Below are positions 33,761-45,453 of a stretch of 64,000 nucleotides of DNA, in pieces. Location: contig NSJX01000033.1 in assembly GCA_002286715.1 (NCBI GenBank), forward strand, positions 268,897-332,896. The letters run 5' to 3'. The notes under the pieces are model-generated. The model worked only from the letters and a program-made list of their open reading frames with translations, was not told the DNA's origin and made no database searches. Within the stretch, counting starts at the first letter, position 1. Each line of letters begins with the position of its first letter. A program made the position numbers and the translations under genes. Source of the DNA: Dentipellis sp. KUC8613. Lineage: Eukaryota; Basidiomycota; Agaricomycetes; Russulales; Hericiaceae.

Positions 33761-34714
33761 ATGCCATCAGTTTGTATCCCTTCATCCGAGATATCAGTAC
33801 GTACATTGATATTGACGCCCGGTCGCAGCCTGCGCAAGACCACCTGCTTCCCCGAACCCATCATCTCGCCGATCCCTTCCTCGACATGACTATCGTCACC
33901 ATCCCCAATGGGATTGATCCTTCGAAGAAGCCGGAAGTCGCACAGCCGGAATATGCGATGCTATTCCGAAGACATCACCCGGTCAATTCATACCCGTATT
34001 GCCTTTCATGCGTGAAGCCACTGACCGTGACGTCGTATTTCTGGCGCTGCAGAATCTCCTGCTGTAGCTGGCGGATGTATATCAAGATGGCCGTCTGAAG
34101 AACAATGCGACGCGGCGTCAAGATGAGCGGAGCAGAGGACGCGGACATAGGTAGGCGACTTACGTCGAGCTTGCGCCACGCTTCGTCGAGCAGGCTCGTA
34201 CACTCGAGAATCATCTCGTAGTTCCGGTTCCGATGGACGACGCGGCGCCAGATGGGGCCCTGGGAGGCGGTCGAGAGCTTCTTCTGGATATCTTTCAAGC
34301 ATCTGCATCTCAAAGCGTTAGCCATGCCGCCCGCCATTCCAGAATATGCCAACCCTTGCGGACGTTACTTACTTTTCGAGATCTGCGACGCTCCGTCCCA
34401 GTTCCGTTGGGATGCGAAGTGGCCCACGATCCACGAAGACCTTAGCTCTTTCGACGATATCCGTGACGAGCCTCGACGTCCTGGCAGACAGGATACGACA
34501 GGCCTCGCGATCGGCGTCGACAGCCTATCGAATCATCGCAATTCAGAGGCATGAACTGAGAAAGGGTCACAGCTCGAATTCCGCCGCGTACCTCTAAGAG
34601 ATCGACTATGACCTTCGCGGCTCCTATCAGTCCCGAAATGCCGAACGCATGGCCTGGGACGGCGGAGGCGATCTGGCCGCCGATGGTGAGGGTGGTGAGG
34701 ATGTTGGATGCCAT
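31676..34714 (-). CDS. gene E: MLKL/HeLo-like four-helix-bundle protein with long C-terminal module
   Basis: Exons: 34714-34592, 34524-34373, 34302-34164, 34094-34026, 33960-33805, 33749-33712, 33663-33590, 33537-33416, 33349-33299, 33244-33017, 32965-32526, 32463-32198 (possibly with a 57-nt in-frame intron 32302-32246), 32150-31937 and 31883-31676. This gives about 740-759 aa with every phase consistent. Residues 1-160 form amphipathic helices with the WRRVVHRNRN and LLDEAWRKLD signatures seen in fungal MLKL-N-terminal-like bundles, which execute regulated cell death by acting on membranes (family knowledge). Around residue 226 the HSNLVQLLGYS block resembles a degenerate kinase-like region. 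Residues 250 to the end form an uncharacterised module with many Trp and acidic residues. Exons 1-5 have normal CpG content; the rest is CpG-depleted yet open. The family name is by recognition only. Confidence 0.72.
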
Positions 34715-35671
34715 TGCGCGAGAGTAGACAGTGTACGGTGTATGGTGCGGGGTGTAGGATGTGGGGTGCAAGATGCGAGGAGACTGCAGGAGCACAAGGG
34801 CTTTCCTAGTATCAGGGTACCTGGCCGGCACGTACCTCACACCTCGTACCCACAGGCGCGCGCCGAGCGACTCCGTACTCTGTCGACCGACCAGAGCGAG
34901 GGAACGAAACCGGAAGAAGGGGGACGCACAGGTCGGTCGCCCGGAACGTGTTCACTTGGGACATCAGGGCTACGTAGTACTAGGACAGCTCACAGTGTTA
35001 TCGCGCACGTCTTCCCATCCTATCTCGCACGATGCGCGGACGTGCAGTGCAAGGTTTAGAACCTGAGAGAGGAGTTCAGATGGACGTGCGGGCGAGGTTG
35101 GCTGGAGGGCCGTTCGGTTCGTCAAAGCGTGCCGGTAAGCGCTTAGCAGAATTTCCGGGCGACCAGCGTTGATCTGCCATGCAAGGTGTCTGGTTCTGTG
35201 AAAGCTGCTGGTCGACCATGCCTGCAGAGGATCTGGAGTCTGCTATGAAGGGTGTGATTGAAGATGCGAAATGTCCTCGAGTCGCGACATGGCCGCTTTG
35301 AACAAGAAGCGCGCAACGCGGCAGCCTGAGCCTCATGGGGCCAAGTCACAAACACATTCAGTCAGGTCGGGCCATCCGACACACTAAATGACATTGGCAC
35401 GCCGTATTTTTGCAATGGAAATGGCGTCTCTCATAGGAGATAGGAAAATGCATGATTCAATAACTCTCATGTCGCATGGAAACAATGCTATATCGATATC
35501 GCAGTAGCATAAAACAGCAGCACCCCTTCTCTGCGCCGCGTCCGCTAGCCAGCAAGCCCATATACATTTCGTTGTGATGTCGGGAAGGGGAAAAGATGAT
35601 GCAGCGGAGGGAGGGCGGTCACGTAGCGGGCGAACGGAAGCACAGAGACGGCAGCAAACGCGCGGGCACGT
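34715..35671. other. promoter of gene E and eL34 3' flank
   Basis: Nearly 1 kb with no supported gene. It should hold the gene E promoter. Confidence 0.4.
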
Positions 35672-36226
35672 TTACTTGCGCCCTGAGGCGGCCTTCTGCT
35701 GCGACTTGATGACCTTCTTCACGACCTTGGCCTCCTCGACGAGGAACGCACGGACGACGCTGAATTCCCGGTAAAACGTTAGTGGAGGAGGCAGAAGGAG
35801 AGATGAGGGGACGTACCGCGACCGCACGCAGGTACCGCACCGCGAGCCACCGTATGCCCGGCTGACGCTCTTTTGGGTCTTGGAGATCGTGGCGTACTCG
35901 CGGGGGCGGAGCGCGGGGATCTATACGTCCAATCCAACCGGCCATTCCAAGCATTCCGACATGTCCGTCCAACCCATCCATACCATCCCAACACAGATCC
36001 CACAAGTAAATCACGATAAGCACGTAAGTTCACGCAAGTTCCCATGTAAGGCAGAGACAGTACGCACGCCGCTGAGCTTGGAGCCGCAGTCACCGCACTT
36101 GGGCGCAGTCGCGAGCTTTTTGATGTGGTGGTAGCGGAGGACACCGCCGGGGGTCTTCACGATGCGTCGGCGGTTCGACTTCGTGTTGTACGGCTGACGC
36201 TTGCGGAGGGTGACACGCTGGGCCAT
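35672..36226 (-). CDS. RPL34: 60S ribosomal protein eL34
   Basis: Three exons: 36226-36068, 35920-35817 and 35759-35672, giving 116 aa. The N-terminus MAQRVTLRKRQPYNT, the block KTPGG followed by YHH, and two zinc-type CxxC pairs (CGDC and CGTC) with RAYGGSRC identify eL34, a component of the large cytosolic ribosomal subunit. The basic composition and the Lys-rich C-terminus agree. Introns are 147 and 57 nt. A short unrelated frame upstream (36300-36489) may be a separate small gene or part of a 5' leader. Confidence 0.95.
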
Positions 36227-36299
36227 TTCGAACTGCACATCCTCGCGTAAACATTCTCGTCCTCATCTCGAACGAGATTTCATGCTCTTGACTCACATA

Positions 36300-36489
36300 T
36301 TACCTTGAGGAAGAGGGAAAAACCTGGAGTACAAGGAATGGGCGGTCAGAGGTTCGGCGTTGTGGCTTGGATACGTTCAGCAGGTGGACATACCTTGGTC
36401 TTGAAGTCGTCGATGCCGGCGCCGGTGCCTTTGGTGGTGCTTGTGGTAGGCCTGCGAAGCCGCGGTGGCGGTGGCTTGACCAACTGCAT
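36300..36489 (-). CDS. possible 39-aa basic small protein, unidentified
   Basis: An ATG at 36489 opens 32 codons (36489-36394). They are rich in Pro, Arg and Thr and end with GTGAGIDDFKTK at a GT donor (GTATGT). A phase-matched 24-nt exon (36323-36300) ends in TAA. There is no known family. It lies just upstream of eL34 on the same strand, so it could equally be an upstream ORF in an eL34 leader that is spliced again between 36299 and 36227. Composition resembles a short mitochondrial presequence, but that is speculative. Confidence 0.3.
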
Positions 36490-36785
36490 AGTTTTACCGG
36501 CATTTCCCGGGCCTTGGTCAATCGCCTTGATTACGTCAGTAGCTCTCTATCCCTCCTCATCGTCACGAACGTTGAGCTCACGCTGGCTCAATACCATGAA
36601 CCAGATATTCTGAACTGCGCTGATACGTGATGATATGTCTCCTGAGAGCTTTCTGCGGGCTATAAATTCGCTGACTGCTAGCTATCGTCGTGCGCCTACT
36701 ACATTCTTTGCGAAGCCTCAGCGCAATCTCCACCCTCTAACTGTCTTTCAATCTCTCAAAATTCAAACTGGTGCGCAGTGATTGA

Positions 36786-38036
36786 CTAGCTACTCTCTAT
36801 CCTTGCCATGTCGCTTGACGGACATGACCGCACCATCGCAACATCATCGGTAGCTTCAGCACATATTTGGCCCGAGCTCTCACCTATCTGTTCCACCTCG
36901 CCGCTCGCACCACCAGCCGTAACTGCCATACGCGGTGTAGTTGGCTGAGGCGGGACAAAGACGTAGAACGGCTGCTTGCACCATCTTTCGCTGTATCCTA
37001 CTACCATTCCCTTATCCGGCTCCCTGCATGAAATAACGTGAGTTTCGCGCTCTCACTTTTACTCAAGACCGCGGCTCACCAAATGTCTTTCAGTTGGTCA
37101 ACTTCTTTCCAGAACAGCTTGGAGATATGCCGGTTTCTTCAGTATCGCAAGTGTGCCGATCAGATAGTGACACTCACTTCGACGTCTACGCCAGGCTTCA
37201 TCCGACGCACGAGGACACATCTGTGAGGGTCCACGATCTCTCCGACGGCTTGCTCGTAAATGGCATCTGGCTCTGCGTGCGGCACTTCGTACAGGCGAAG
37301 CTCGCATAGTCGGAATATCCGATGCTGGGGATTGTATGAGTAGGTCATCCCAGTCGACACGACGATACGAGTGCGTACGGTTTCGTCATATGCTTGTCGG
37401 CTGAGAATGTCACACTGAATTCGCTGAATCAAGAGCAGTGCGGTGGTCTGCGATTACACAACTAGGTCATTAGCATGCCTTAGACTGGATGCGAGGATCG
37501 CTCACATCGAACTTCCGCCACGCCTCGTCAAGCAGACTCGTACACTCCTTCAACGTCTCCGAGTTCCTCCTCCGATGGAAGACGCGCCGCCACAGCTTAC
37601 TATCCACGATCTTCGCCAGCTTGGCCGTCACCTCATTCATCGACCTGCTCAACCCAACAGTGTCCATTCCTTCTAGCCGCCATACCATATGCGAGAACTG
37701 CACGTACTTCTCGAGATCCTCAATGCTCCCCTGGAAGTCCTCCGACACAGCCCCGTCCGCCTGCCTCTCGACGATCTTACTGACATGCGCGACCAGCCGC
37801 GACGCCTTGCCCGACAGCACCTGACACGCCAATCTATCGCTCCTGACAGCCTATATATCATAACCCAGTCAGCAGATGGGGCCACACGCACAACTAACAC
37901 CTGGGCCACCTACATCGAGGAGCTCCGCGATGGCCTTCGCGGCGCCGAATATACCCTGCAGCCCAACCGCATTGAACGGGATGGCCGAGGCGATCTGGCC
38001 GCTGACTTCGAGTGCTGTTACTACGTTCGAAGGCAT
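36786..38036 (-). CDS. gene F: short MLKL/HeLo-like four-helix-bundle protein
   Basis: Seven exons: 38036-37914, 37850-37708, 37644-37506, 37447-37379, 37324-37178, 37117-37080 and 37023-36786, giving 298 aa. Exons 1, 3, 4 and 6 have exactly the sizes found in genes E and G (123, 139, 69 and 38 nt), and exons 2 and 5 are near-identical. Shared signatures are WRRVFHRRRNSETLKECTSLL, DEAWRKFD, HRIFRLCEL and the FW..V..LK helix. After the VGYS/PFYVF block, equivalent to the kinase-like start, no further splice donor is used. The frame runs into about 50 residues of Gly/Ser/Thr-rich tail unrelated to E or G. It is therefore a bundle-plus-linker form lacking the long C-terminal module: either an executioner without its controlling domain, or a truncated copy. 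Confidence 0.75.
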
Positions 38037-38447
38037 CGGCGGGGGGAGGAAGTCGTGCAGCTAACAAGGGGGTCACCGTGTGGTCCGGTAAGGTAACTGT
38101 CGAGTCTGACTTCTACGGCTTTTCGCGTATGCATGATGTAGAGATCCTATTATCGCACGCTTGGGAGATGTATCCCGTACTGCAGTGCCTGTCGACGTAG
38201 ACCTAGGAAAGCTAGAAGTCAGATGACTTGCCTTCTGTGTACAACGTGGTGCCGGCGCTTGCGAACCCGTTTCCCTAGTAGCTAGTGCCAAAGCTACAAA
38301 TGAATTAGTCCTCGAACGAAATACATGCCTCAGTGTCGTCCTCGCAGGTAGAGTACATATGTGGTGTACATGCATCAGTACAATAGTCCAAACAACAAAT
38401 CAGCAAATCAGCAAAGCATTAAACCACAGCAAAAGCAAAAGCAAACA

Positions 38448-40557
38448 TCACGCTCCCCCCGCGCGCGCCCTCACCCACCTCCAAAACCGCCTCCACCGCC
38501 TCCGCCCCCTCCTCGCACGCGTCTCCCCAACCATCCCCTCGCCATGCGACTCGACCGAGCGCGGCACGACATACACCAGCCCGAGCAGCTCCTGCACATA
38601 ATACGGGTTCTCCGCGCCGTCCCACACGAGCGTCGGCACGGCGCGCCGGAGCGCGTCCGCGTGCTCCGCGGCGAGGCGCGCCTTGGCGATGCCCACCGCC
38701 TCGATGCGCGGCGCGGCGCGCCGCCGCAGCGCGTCGACGAGCAGCGCGAGCGTGCCGGCGTTCTGCCCCTCGTTGAGCAGCCGGAAGTCGAAGTGCGCGA
38801 TGCCGATGCGGCGCAGGCGCGGGAACGGCTGTCTGTGCGCGTGTCCATGTCCATAGCTAGCTGTTGAGGGCGACTTCTCTAGCTCCGACGCTGCGGAAGG
38901 CGGGATGGCCCCGAGCCGCCAGAACGCGTCGATGAAGAAGTACGCGGGCAGCCCGTCGAGGTAGACCGCCTCGAGCGCGGGCAGCGCGCCGAGCACGGCA
39001 GGCACGTCCATCGCCTTCGCCTCCAGGAACCCGAGGCCCTCGCCGGAGAGGCGCACGCTGCGCACGCCCGCGCCGAGCGCGCGCACGGCCTCGCGCACGG
39101 CGGCGCCCCACGCGCGGTCCGCGTCCTTGTACTTGACGTCGAAGGCCGGCGCGCGCCAGTGCGCGTCGTCCGCGCGCAGGCTGTACGGCCCCGGCCACTC
39201 GCAGGGCAGCGCGGGCTCGATGTGCTCGCGCCACCCGCGGAGGTGGATGTTGTGCCCGTCGTCGATGGAGGCTGAGAGGCTCTGGATGGGTGGAGGTGCG
39301 GGCGCGGGTGCAGGTGCGGAATTGTGGTCGCGGAGGATGAGCCGCAGGAGCGCGAGGGCGTGCTCGCGGATGTCCGGGCTGGGGCTCGGGCGCCCGGTGG
39401 CGGCTGTGAGCTCGGGCGCGTGGTGCACTTGGATGGTGGCGGAGGGCGGGAGCGAGAGGTGCTGGGTGAGCCAGAGGCAGTTGCGCATGTCGTCGAGGAG
39501 ATGGTATCTCTTCAGATGTGGCAGGCACACTTCGCGTCCAGCGATAGGTGCTGCTGCCGCGCGTTCTCTGGGAGATCGGGGGATCGCAGAATCGAGGTGC
39601 AGGCGTTGCAGTCTTGGGAGACGTTCGAGCAGCGAGAGCAGCGTCTCCATGCTCAAGCCGGGGAACTGCTCCACCCTCAGATCCCTCGACAGTGACAGAT
39701 CCACGATGTTGTCATACAGCGGCGACGCCCACGGAATGAACACATTCCTCAGCGACAGCTGCCTCAGCCGCGGCGCCCTACGCGCGAACAAATTGTCAGG
39801 GAGCGCCATGGGCACGACGGCGCCATACAGGTACCCGCGCGTGCCGTCGCACGAGAACGATTCGAGGAGCGGCGCCTCGGCAAGCAGCGGCGGGACCACC
39901 TGCTGGTACACGGGGTCGGGCCACAGCACGAGGGCGCGGAGGGCGAGCGTGTGGATGCGGCGGAGCTCCGCGAGGATCGCGAGCATGGGCGCCATGAGCA
40001 CGTCGAGCGCGGTCGACGAGAAGTAGCCGTCGATGCGGACGTCGATGCCCGCGTCCTTCGAGCGCTGCACGCGCGCGGGCGTGAGCGGCGGCAGCGAGCA
40101 GATGTCGATGCCCCATAAGGCTGGGTGCGCGAGCGCGACGCTGCGCCAGCGCCGGCAGACGTGCGTGACCTTGATCCACCCGAGGATGTCGCACGGCCGC
40201 CGCCGCGCGGCGTTCGTTTGCGGGTCGTAGAAGGCGGGGATGTCGTCGTGCGCGAGGAAGGTGAAGATGCGCGCGAGCAGCTCGGGCAGGAGGCGCTCGG
40301 TCGGCGAGAGGGCGTTGCGCCGCGCTTTGAGGAGGGTCGTGGCGAGCGATGCGCCTACGAGCTCGTCGTCGAGCTTTGCGCGCGCCTCCTCGACGAGCCG
40401 GGGCTCGCTCGACGCAGTCACGTCGTCCCAGTGTGAGACCCTTGACTGATAGATGGAGGTCCATGCAGCTACACTGTTTCTCGTGCGCGTTCAGCGTGGC
40501 GTAAGAAAAGGAGTCCCGCGAGACGACACACCTGGAAGGAGGGAATGCCAGCGCCAT
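38448..40557 (-). CDS. F-box/LRR-like protein, copy 3
   Basis: The main exon runs 40440-38448 and is open throughout. Its frame has no ATG before the conserved N-terminal region, only a GTG at 40421. A 26-nt first exon (40557-40532, beginning MALAFPPS) joined over a 91-nt intron restores an ATG start and matching phase, giving 672 aa. The F-box-like core is at about residues 60-85 (LLPELLARIFTFLAHDDIP), then WIKVTHVCRRWR, LWGIDI and an LRR-like body. It has the same family architecture as the genes at 2919 and 5697 but is much more GC-rich and diverged. The very basic Arg-rich C-terminus is unlike the other copies. The start exon is the weak point. Confidence 0.8.
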
Positions 40558-41083
40558 CTCACGCACCCTGCTGGCGACAGTTGGAGATTGAAGGAGGTAT
40601 GCCTCGAGGATCCTCGTGGACGCAGCAGAGTCACCCTAAGGCCCATACCTAAAAGCACATCGCACATCGATTCACAGGATCCGAGTACTCGTGTTATCGG
40701 GCGCTGGGCTGCCCGCCATGGGGCATCCGACCCGGCGCCCAATGGAGTAGTTAGGCAACACGCTAGCCGAGTCAGCTTTTCGGCAGAGTGTCGAGTTTCC
40801 CCCAAAGAATGTCCGACATTTTGGCACCAGCCATGTTTGCTCTGTCTCGGAATGTTAGATCTTACCGTGCCGACAAGAACCTCGTTGTTGACACAACCTC
40901 GCCTTACATGCCCTGCCCCTCGCAAAGTTCATCCCAAGAATGCATTACAGAATGAATTTTTGATCGCTAGCATGGCATAGCAAGGCATACAAGCATGAAA
41001 AGAGCTGCGAGAGATACGGATATGAGAGTGTGTGCATGCCTCCTGCGCCCGACCCAAACCACCACAACGGAAGAGTAAAACGT

Positions 41084-41794
41084 TTACTCCGCGTCCGCGA
41101 CGACGGTTTGGAGGCCCTGCGAGGTGAACCATATTTAGATGTTATAATCGCAAGGAGGATAGTAGGGGGCGTACCTTGAAGCCACCAGCGGGGACGGGGA
41201 TGTGCGAGGCGTAGGTGTAGAGCTTCTCCTTCGCGTTCTCCTCGTCATTGCGCTTCCCTGTAAAATCATCAGCAACCGTACGTTTCTGGTGATAAACGGG
41301 CATAGGAGGTAGGAGCAACTCCCGGCATTTAGACCAAGGATCCGCTCTCCGCCCTCTCTCTAGCCGCTTCCTTCACGAAGAAATATCCCACTCACGCTCA
41401 AGCTTGACCCGAATCCGATGCGGCACGCTCTTAATGCCACGCTCCCACAGCGCCTGGTTGAGCTTGGGGTCGATGCGGACGTCGGTGGTGCCCATCGCCT
41501 TCTGCGCGAACTCGATGACGGCCTTGACGCTCTTCGGCGCGCGCTTCTTGAACGCAACGTCGTGCACGCGCTTGTGCAGGTGGATCGTGTACTCGCGGGT
41601 CACGACGTCCTGGAGCGCGGAGCGGGTCTTGCCCCCGGTCTGTCATTCGCACCGCACACAGTGAGCATCCAGATCGAGAATTTATCGGTCAGTCGGTCGG
41701 GGTGTAAGTACCTTGGTCTTTTTGTTGGCCTGGTGACGGGGAAGGTCAGCATCGCGGCGGGAGGGTGGGGGACAAATGGGGGACGCACGGCCAT
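41084..41794 (-). CDS. RPL31: 60S ribosomal protein eL31
   Basis: Five exons: 41794-41789 (6 nt, Met-Ala), 41729-41712 (18 nt), 41639-41396, 41257-41175 and 41116-41084, giving 127 aa. The block [14 protein letters not shown] with FKKRAP, ELxQALWxRG-like [10 protein letters not shown] and the C-terminal GLQTVV are diagnostic for eL31, which sits at the large-subunit tunnel exit. Splitting the first eight codons over two tiny exons is typical of intron-rich 5' ends in basidiomycete ribosomal protein genes. The 6-nt first exon is inferred from the ATG, the donor and the phase. Confidence 0.93.
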
Positions 41795-42513
41795 TTCTTG
41801 AAGTCTTGAGGGAGGGGAACGTCGAAGACGGCGTGGATAGTGTTACAGCGGGTCGGACCGTGGCTTGTTTGGTACCGTGTGTGGCGCGCGCCCAGGCTCT
41901 GCGCCACCAAACAAGGTTCGGTGGCTGATTCCGCTATACAGGACCACGGCAAATACCGGGGCCGAGGTGCCGCGCCTTTGTTCTGCATGCGTCCATTGTT
42001 CCCGGCTTGTGCCTCCCTTTGTTTCTTTGTTCGCGCATCCGCTTGTGCGCCGTGCCCAGCCATATGCATTGTGCTCGCCGTCCCTGGCGCGCGGACAATA
42101 CGGCCGCGCGTGGTTTTGGAAGGTGCGTGCGCCAGGAACGGGCGTGATACGATCATGCCTGGGCTCGGACTTGGGCTTGCACAGGGCTTCCCATTGTGCC
42201 AAGGTCGCACACACAATGGCTGCTCCGCGGGCCCCCGCTGGCAGGTATGCAGCTTGTCGCGGGCAGGAGAGCGAAATGCATCCAGTGTGTCTTGTCTGCG
42301 ACTCAGATTTCAGAATACAATGCGTGCATCTGCGAGGCTGCAGGTGCGAGTTGCGACGTCGACGGCGGTATCAGCATCCGACTGGGCTCGCAAGAAAGAA
42401 GAGGGTATTAATGATCGCTGACAGCACAGATCGCGCTCGCGCTTCCGCCAGGGCCGCGGCACGCGATTGGCCCGCGTGCGCGAAATACGAACCTTCCTTC
42501 CCCACACCTATTT
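41795..42513. other. divergent intergenic region, eL31 and CFEM gene
   Basis: No gene seen. Long frames here (for example 41865-42800 plus) run across splice sites of real genes and are shadows. Confidence 0.5.
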
Positions 42514-42521
42514 CTATAAAG
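42514..42521 (+). promoter_or_regulatory. TATA box of CFEM gene
   Basis: CTATAAAG lies 127 nt upstream of the ATG at 42648, followed by a pyrimidine-rich leader. Confidence 0.5.
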
Positions 42522-42647
42522 CCGCGCTCCTTTCGCCCTTTCTCCTCGTCTCTTTTGACTCCTCCGCCCTCCTCCCGCTCCTCGCCCCCATCGTCGTCGC
42601 TCGCACCGACCTTCGTTCGCCCCGCCCGTCCTTTCCCACCAGACAAG

Positions 42648-43344
42648 ATGCGCTTCACCCTCGCCACCGTCGCCGCCGCCCTCGCGTCCACCGCGTCCGC
42701 GTCCAACCTCCTCCTCGCCCGCCAGGCCGGCTACCCGAGTACGCGTCTCCCTTTCACCTCCCTCTCCCTTTCCCTCCCACTCACTCACCCGCCCCTGTGA
42801 AGACTGCGCCGTGCCCTGCCTCACCTCCGCCGACTTCGGCTCGTGCAGCCAGTCGGACCTCAAGTGTCTCTGCACCTCGGCGAACTTCATCACCTCCGTC
42901 ACGCAGTGCATCGAGAGCAGCTGCCAGGGCTCCGACCTCACCAACGCCGAGGCCGCCGCGCAGTCCGAGTGCGCCGCCATCGTGCGTGCCCCCATCCCCC
43001 ATCCCTTTGTCTGACCCGTGCTGACTGTGGGATCGTGCGCCGTGCTCCAGGGCGTCTCGCTCACCTCGTCCATCCCCGCGCCCACGTCGACCGCGCCCTC
43101 GTCGGCCGCGCCGTCCTCCGCCGCCCAGTCGAGCGGCAGCCCCTCGTCCTCCGCGCCCGCGAGCACCTCGTACGTGTCTCGTTCATCGCATCGTTCCTCC
43201 ACGCACTCGGCACTCACATCTGAGTCTATCTGATACAGCCCCTCGCCCTCGTCCGGCTCCGGCGCGGCCAACGGCGCGCTCGTGAACGGCCCCAACGCAC
43301 TCGCGGCCGCCGCTGCGCTCGGGCTCGCTGTTCTTGCGCTCTAG
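42648..43344 (+). CDS. GPI-anchored CFEM-domain protein
   Basis: Four exons: 42648-42738, 42803-42981, 43051-43169 and 43239-43344, giving 164 aa. There is a signal peptide (about residues 1-19, ending ASA). The CFEM domain has all eight Cys in order (CAVPC, GSC, CLC, QC, SC, EC), with the conserved Asp in the SADFG segment. A Ser/Ala/Pro-rich stalk follows, then a C-terminal hydrophobic tail after a small-residue Asn/Gly site, as expected for a GPI signal. CFEM proteins act at the cell surface in haem or iron capture and in host or surface interaction (family knowledge). The GPI-synthesis subunit gene GPI11 lies 7 kb away by coincidence. Confidence 0.9.
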
Positions 43345-44591
43345 GTTCAGTTCTAGAGACTCTACCTGCGCATCGCATAGGCTTTATAACACCTCACATC
43401 ATACCATAATTCGCCCCTTCGCATTTCTCACTTCGCATTCTTGTTTATTCCTTCCTATTCGCGTTCCTCTGCCCTCGCTGCACCGCGCACGAGCATTCGT
43501 GTCTGAATCGTGTCTGATTCTCCCTGCAAAGGGCTTAGGGCCGCCGAGGTCTGGGCACCTGCGGCTTTCTACCTTTTTTTGGTTGGTTCGGTCTCGGTCT
43601 CTGCATTTGGATTGTTAATTGTGGATTGTGGATTGTGGATTCTCTTCGGTTCGATGGTAATGTCATGTCGTATATCGTATATCCATAGCTCTCGGTTGAT
43701 TCATTGGAATGTGTTTGTTCCCAAGCGTGTGTGAGTGTGAGTGTGAGACTGAGCTCAGAGTGCCAGTGCGAGGTTGGCGGGTTGGCACGTCGACAGGATG
43801 TGCCGTAGCTGCTTCGGATTCGCGTGTTACTACGACAACAGGGACCTGCTCGACTCTCAAGAACTCATAATATAACGTGCACGTGAATAGGGCGCGCTGA
43901 GCACTACGAAATTCAGGCATATGCCCGCATGAGTACTCGTGTCGCTCCGCGCAGGCGTTGAGTTCGACTCTCCCTAGGATCATGCAAGTCTCGACTGAAA
44001 TTTTTTTTTTTGGGTTGGGGACTAGTGCTGCAGATATCGGTGTGGCGGGATGCGTATACGTATACGTATATATAGGCTCTCAGTGCTAGTTCCGGTTGTT
44101 CGTTGTTCGTTGTTCGTTGTTCGACGAGGGTACGAGTGCCGAATGATTGATATATATATATCAGACGAGGAAAAGCGAGGGACAAGAAAATAAGCATTGA
44201 ATAAGTACGCGTGCGCGCTACGACCCGGATACATGTGCCAAGAAACAGAGAACTGGTATGGTATGAGATATGCAAGGAGAAAATGGGATGGGATGGGATC
44301 CGGGGACCGATGGATGAATCGTGATCGTGACTGTGGGGAAAGGGATAGGGATGGGATGGGGAAGCAGATGGGACACGGGACACGGGAATACGATGTGGAT
44401 GCGGATGTGAGTCTAGAATGTGCAAAAACTACGACGGGCGGACAGCGTGGATTAAGCAAGCAATATATAACACGAGCACAGGGACAAAAAAATGCGTACC
44501 ACGCGTGCGACGGCAAGGCTTGAGCCCCAGTCCTCAAAATAACGGACGGCCCCCGCCACGCCACGCCAGACACCCCAGCTCGCTCCCCACC
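43345..44591. other. intergenic with short tandem repeats
   Basis: Both neighbouring genes end here (convergent). It contains an ACGTAT-type run near 44054-44075, a TTGTTCG-type heptamer run near 44097-44124 and GGGAT-rich runs near 44283-44370. No gene was supported. Confidence 0.5.
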
Positions 44592-45323
44592 TCACGCGCC
44601 CACCGCCTGGCCCGCGCGCGCATGGCGGCCGCGGCCGCGGCGCCAGTTGCGGACATACTCGAACTGGGGGCCGGTCTCGGGGCTGCACGGGAAGCGGCGG
44701 CACTTCTCGACGGTCTTCCACTCGTCCGCGATGCGGCGGAGCGCGTCCTCGCCGTCGCGCGCGGCGCCGCACTCGACGAGCCAGCAGCCGACGACGAGCC
44801 CCGTGCGGCCGATGCCGCCGCGGCAGTGCACGGCGCAGACGCGGCCGCGCTCCGCGTTGTCGCGCAGCACGGCGAGGATCGCGTGCACGGACGACGGCGA
44901 GGCGGGCAGCGAGCGGTCGTGGATCGGGAACGAGTGGTACGCGACGTCGGACATCGAGAGCGCGCCGTCGCCCGCCGCGAGCAGCGCGACGTGCGCGGCG
45001 AGGTGCGGCGCGTACGGCGAGAGCTCGCCTGTCTCGGTCAGGTCGATGAACGTGCGCACGCCCGCTTTGAGGAGGAGATCGAGCTTCTGCGTCGAGCTGC
45101 GCGGGCAGGACGGCGTCCAGGGGTACTCGCACGCGAGCAGGAGCGGCGTCGCCCAGTACGAGTTGGGGATCGGGCGCGGGCGGAGAGAGGTCACGGTCGG
45201 CGCGTGCATCGCGAAGGTGGAGAGTGCGGTGTGCTTGTTTGGGGAGGAGACGGACTCGTCGATCGAGTGGGATACACTCTGGTCGATGTCATTCGACGCG
45301 GGCGTGGCGGTCGTGTGCTCCAT
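44592..45323 (-). CDS. dual-specificity / Cys-based protein phosphatase
   Basis: A single exon of 243 aa from the ATG at 45323, the first ATG downstream of a TATA box at 45446-45453. The P-loop HCRGGIGRTG carries the catalytic Cys and Arg, and an upstream FPIHDRS segment supplies the general-acid Asp, as in dual-specificity and atypical phosphatases. The first 60 residues are low complexity with acidic Ser/Asp. It has no signal peptide and is probably cytosolic; the substrate may be a phosphoprotein, phosphoinositide or RNA. The C-terminus is short and Arg-rich. Upstream in-frame codons to 45698 lie beyond the TATA box and are excluded. Confidence 0.88.
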   Translation of the reverse strand: MEHTTATPASNDIDQSVSHSIDESVSSPNKHTALSTFAMHAPTVTSLRPRPIPNSYWATPLLLACEYPWTPSCPRSSTQKLDLLLKAGVRTFIDLTETGELSPYAPHLAAHVALLAAGDGALSMSDVAYHSFPIHDRSLPASPSSVHAILAVLRDNAERGRVCAVHCRGGIGRTGLVVGCWLVECGAARDGEDALRRIADEWKTVEKCRRFPCSPETGPQFEYVRNWRRGRGRHARAGQAVGA

Positions 45324-45445
45324 ATTGGGCAAGCAGGATTGCGTGAGTGTGGGGTGAGAGTAAACGGGTGCGGACTTTAGCGCGGTGTGGGTGCAGAGAG
45401 CAGAATGCGGGGTACGGGTGGGCGCGAGGTGGGCTGCGGAGGGGG

Positions 45446-45453
45446 CTATATAG
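45446..45453 (-). promoter_or_regulatory. TATA box of phosphatase gene
   Basis: CTATATAG about 125 nt upstream of the ATG, read on the minus strand. Confidence 0.5.

Noticed and set aside
40419..40421. GTG as start codon of F-box copy 3
   Set aside because: Eukaryotic nuclear genes rarely start at GTG; a spliced 26-nt first exon with ATG at 40557 fits in phase.
42408..43295. 295-codon minus-strand frame
   Set aside because: Antisense shadow of the CFEM gene, whose eight Cys, signal peptide and introns are convincing.
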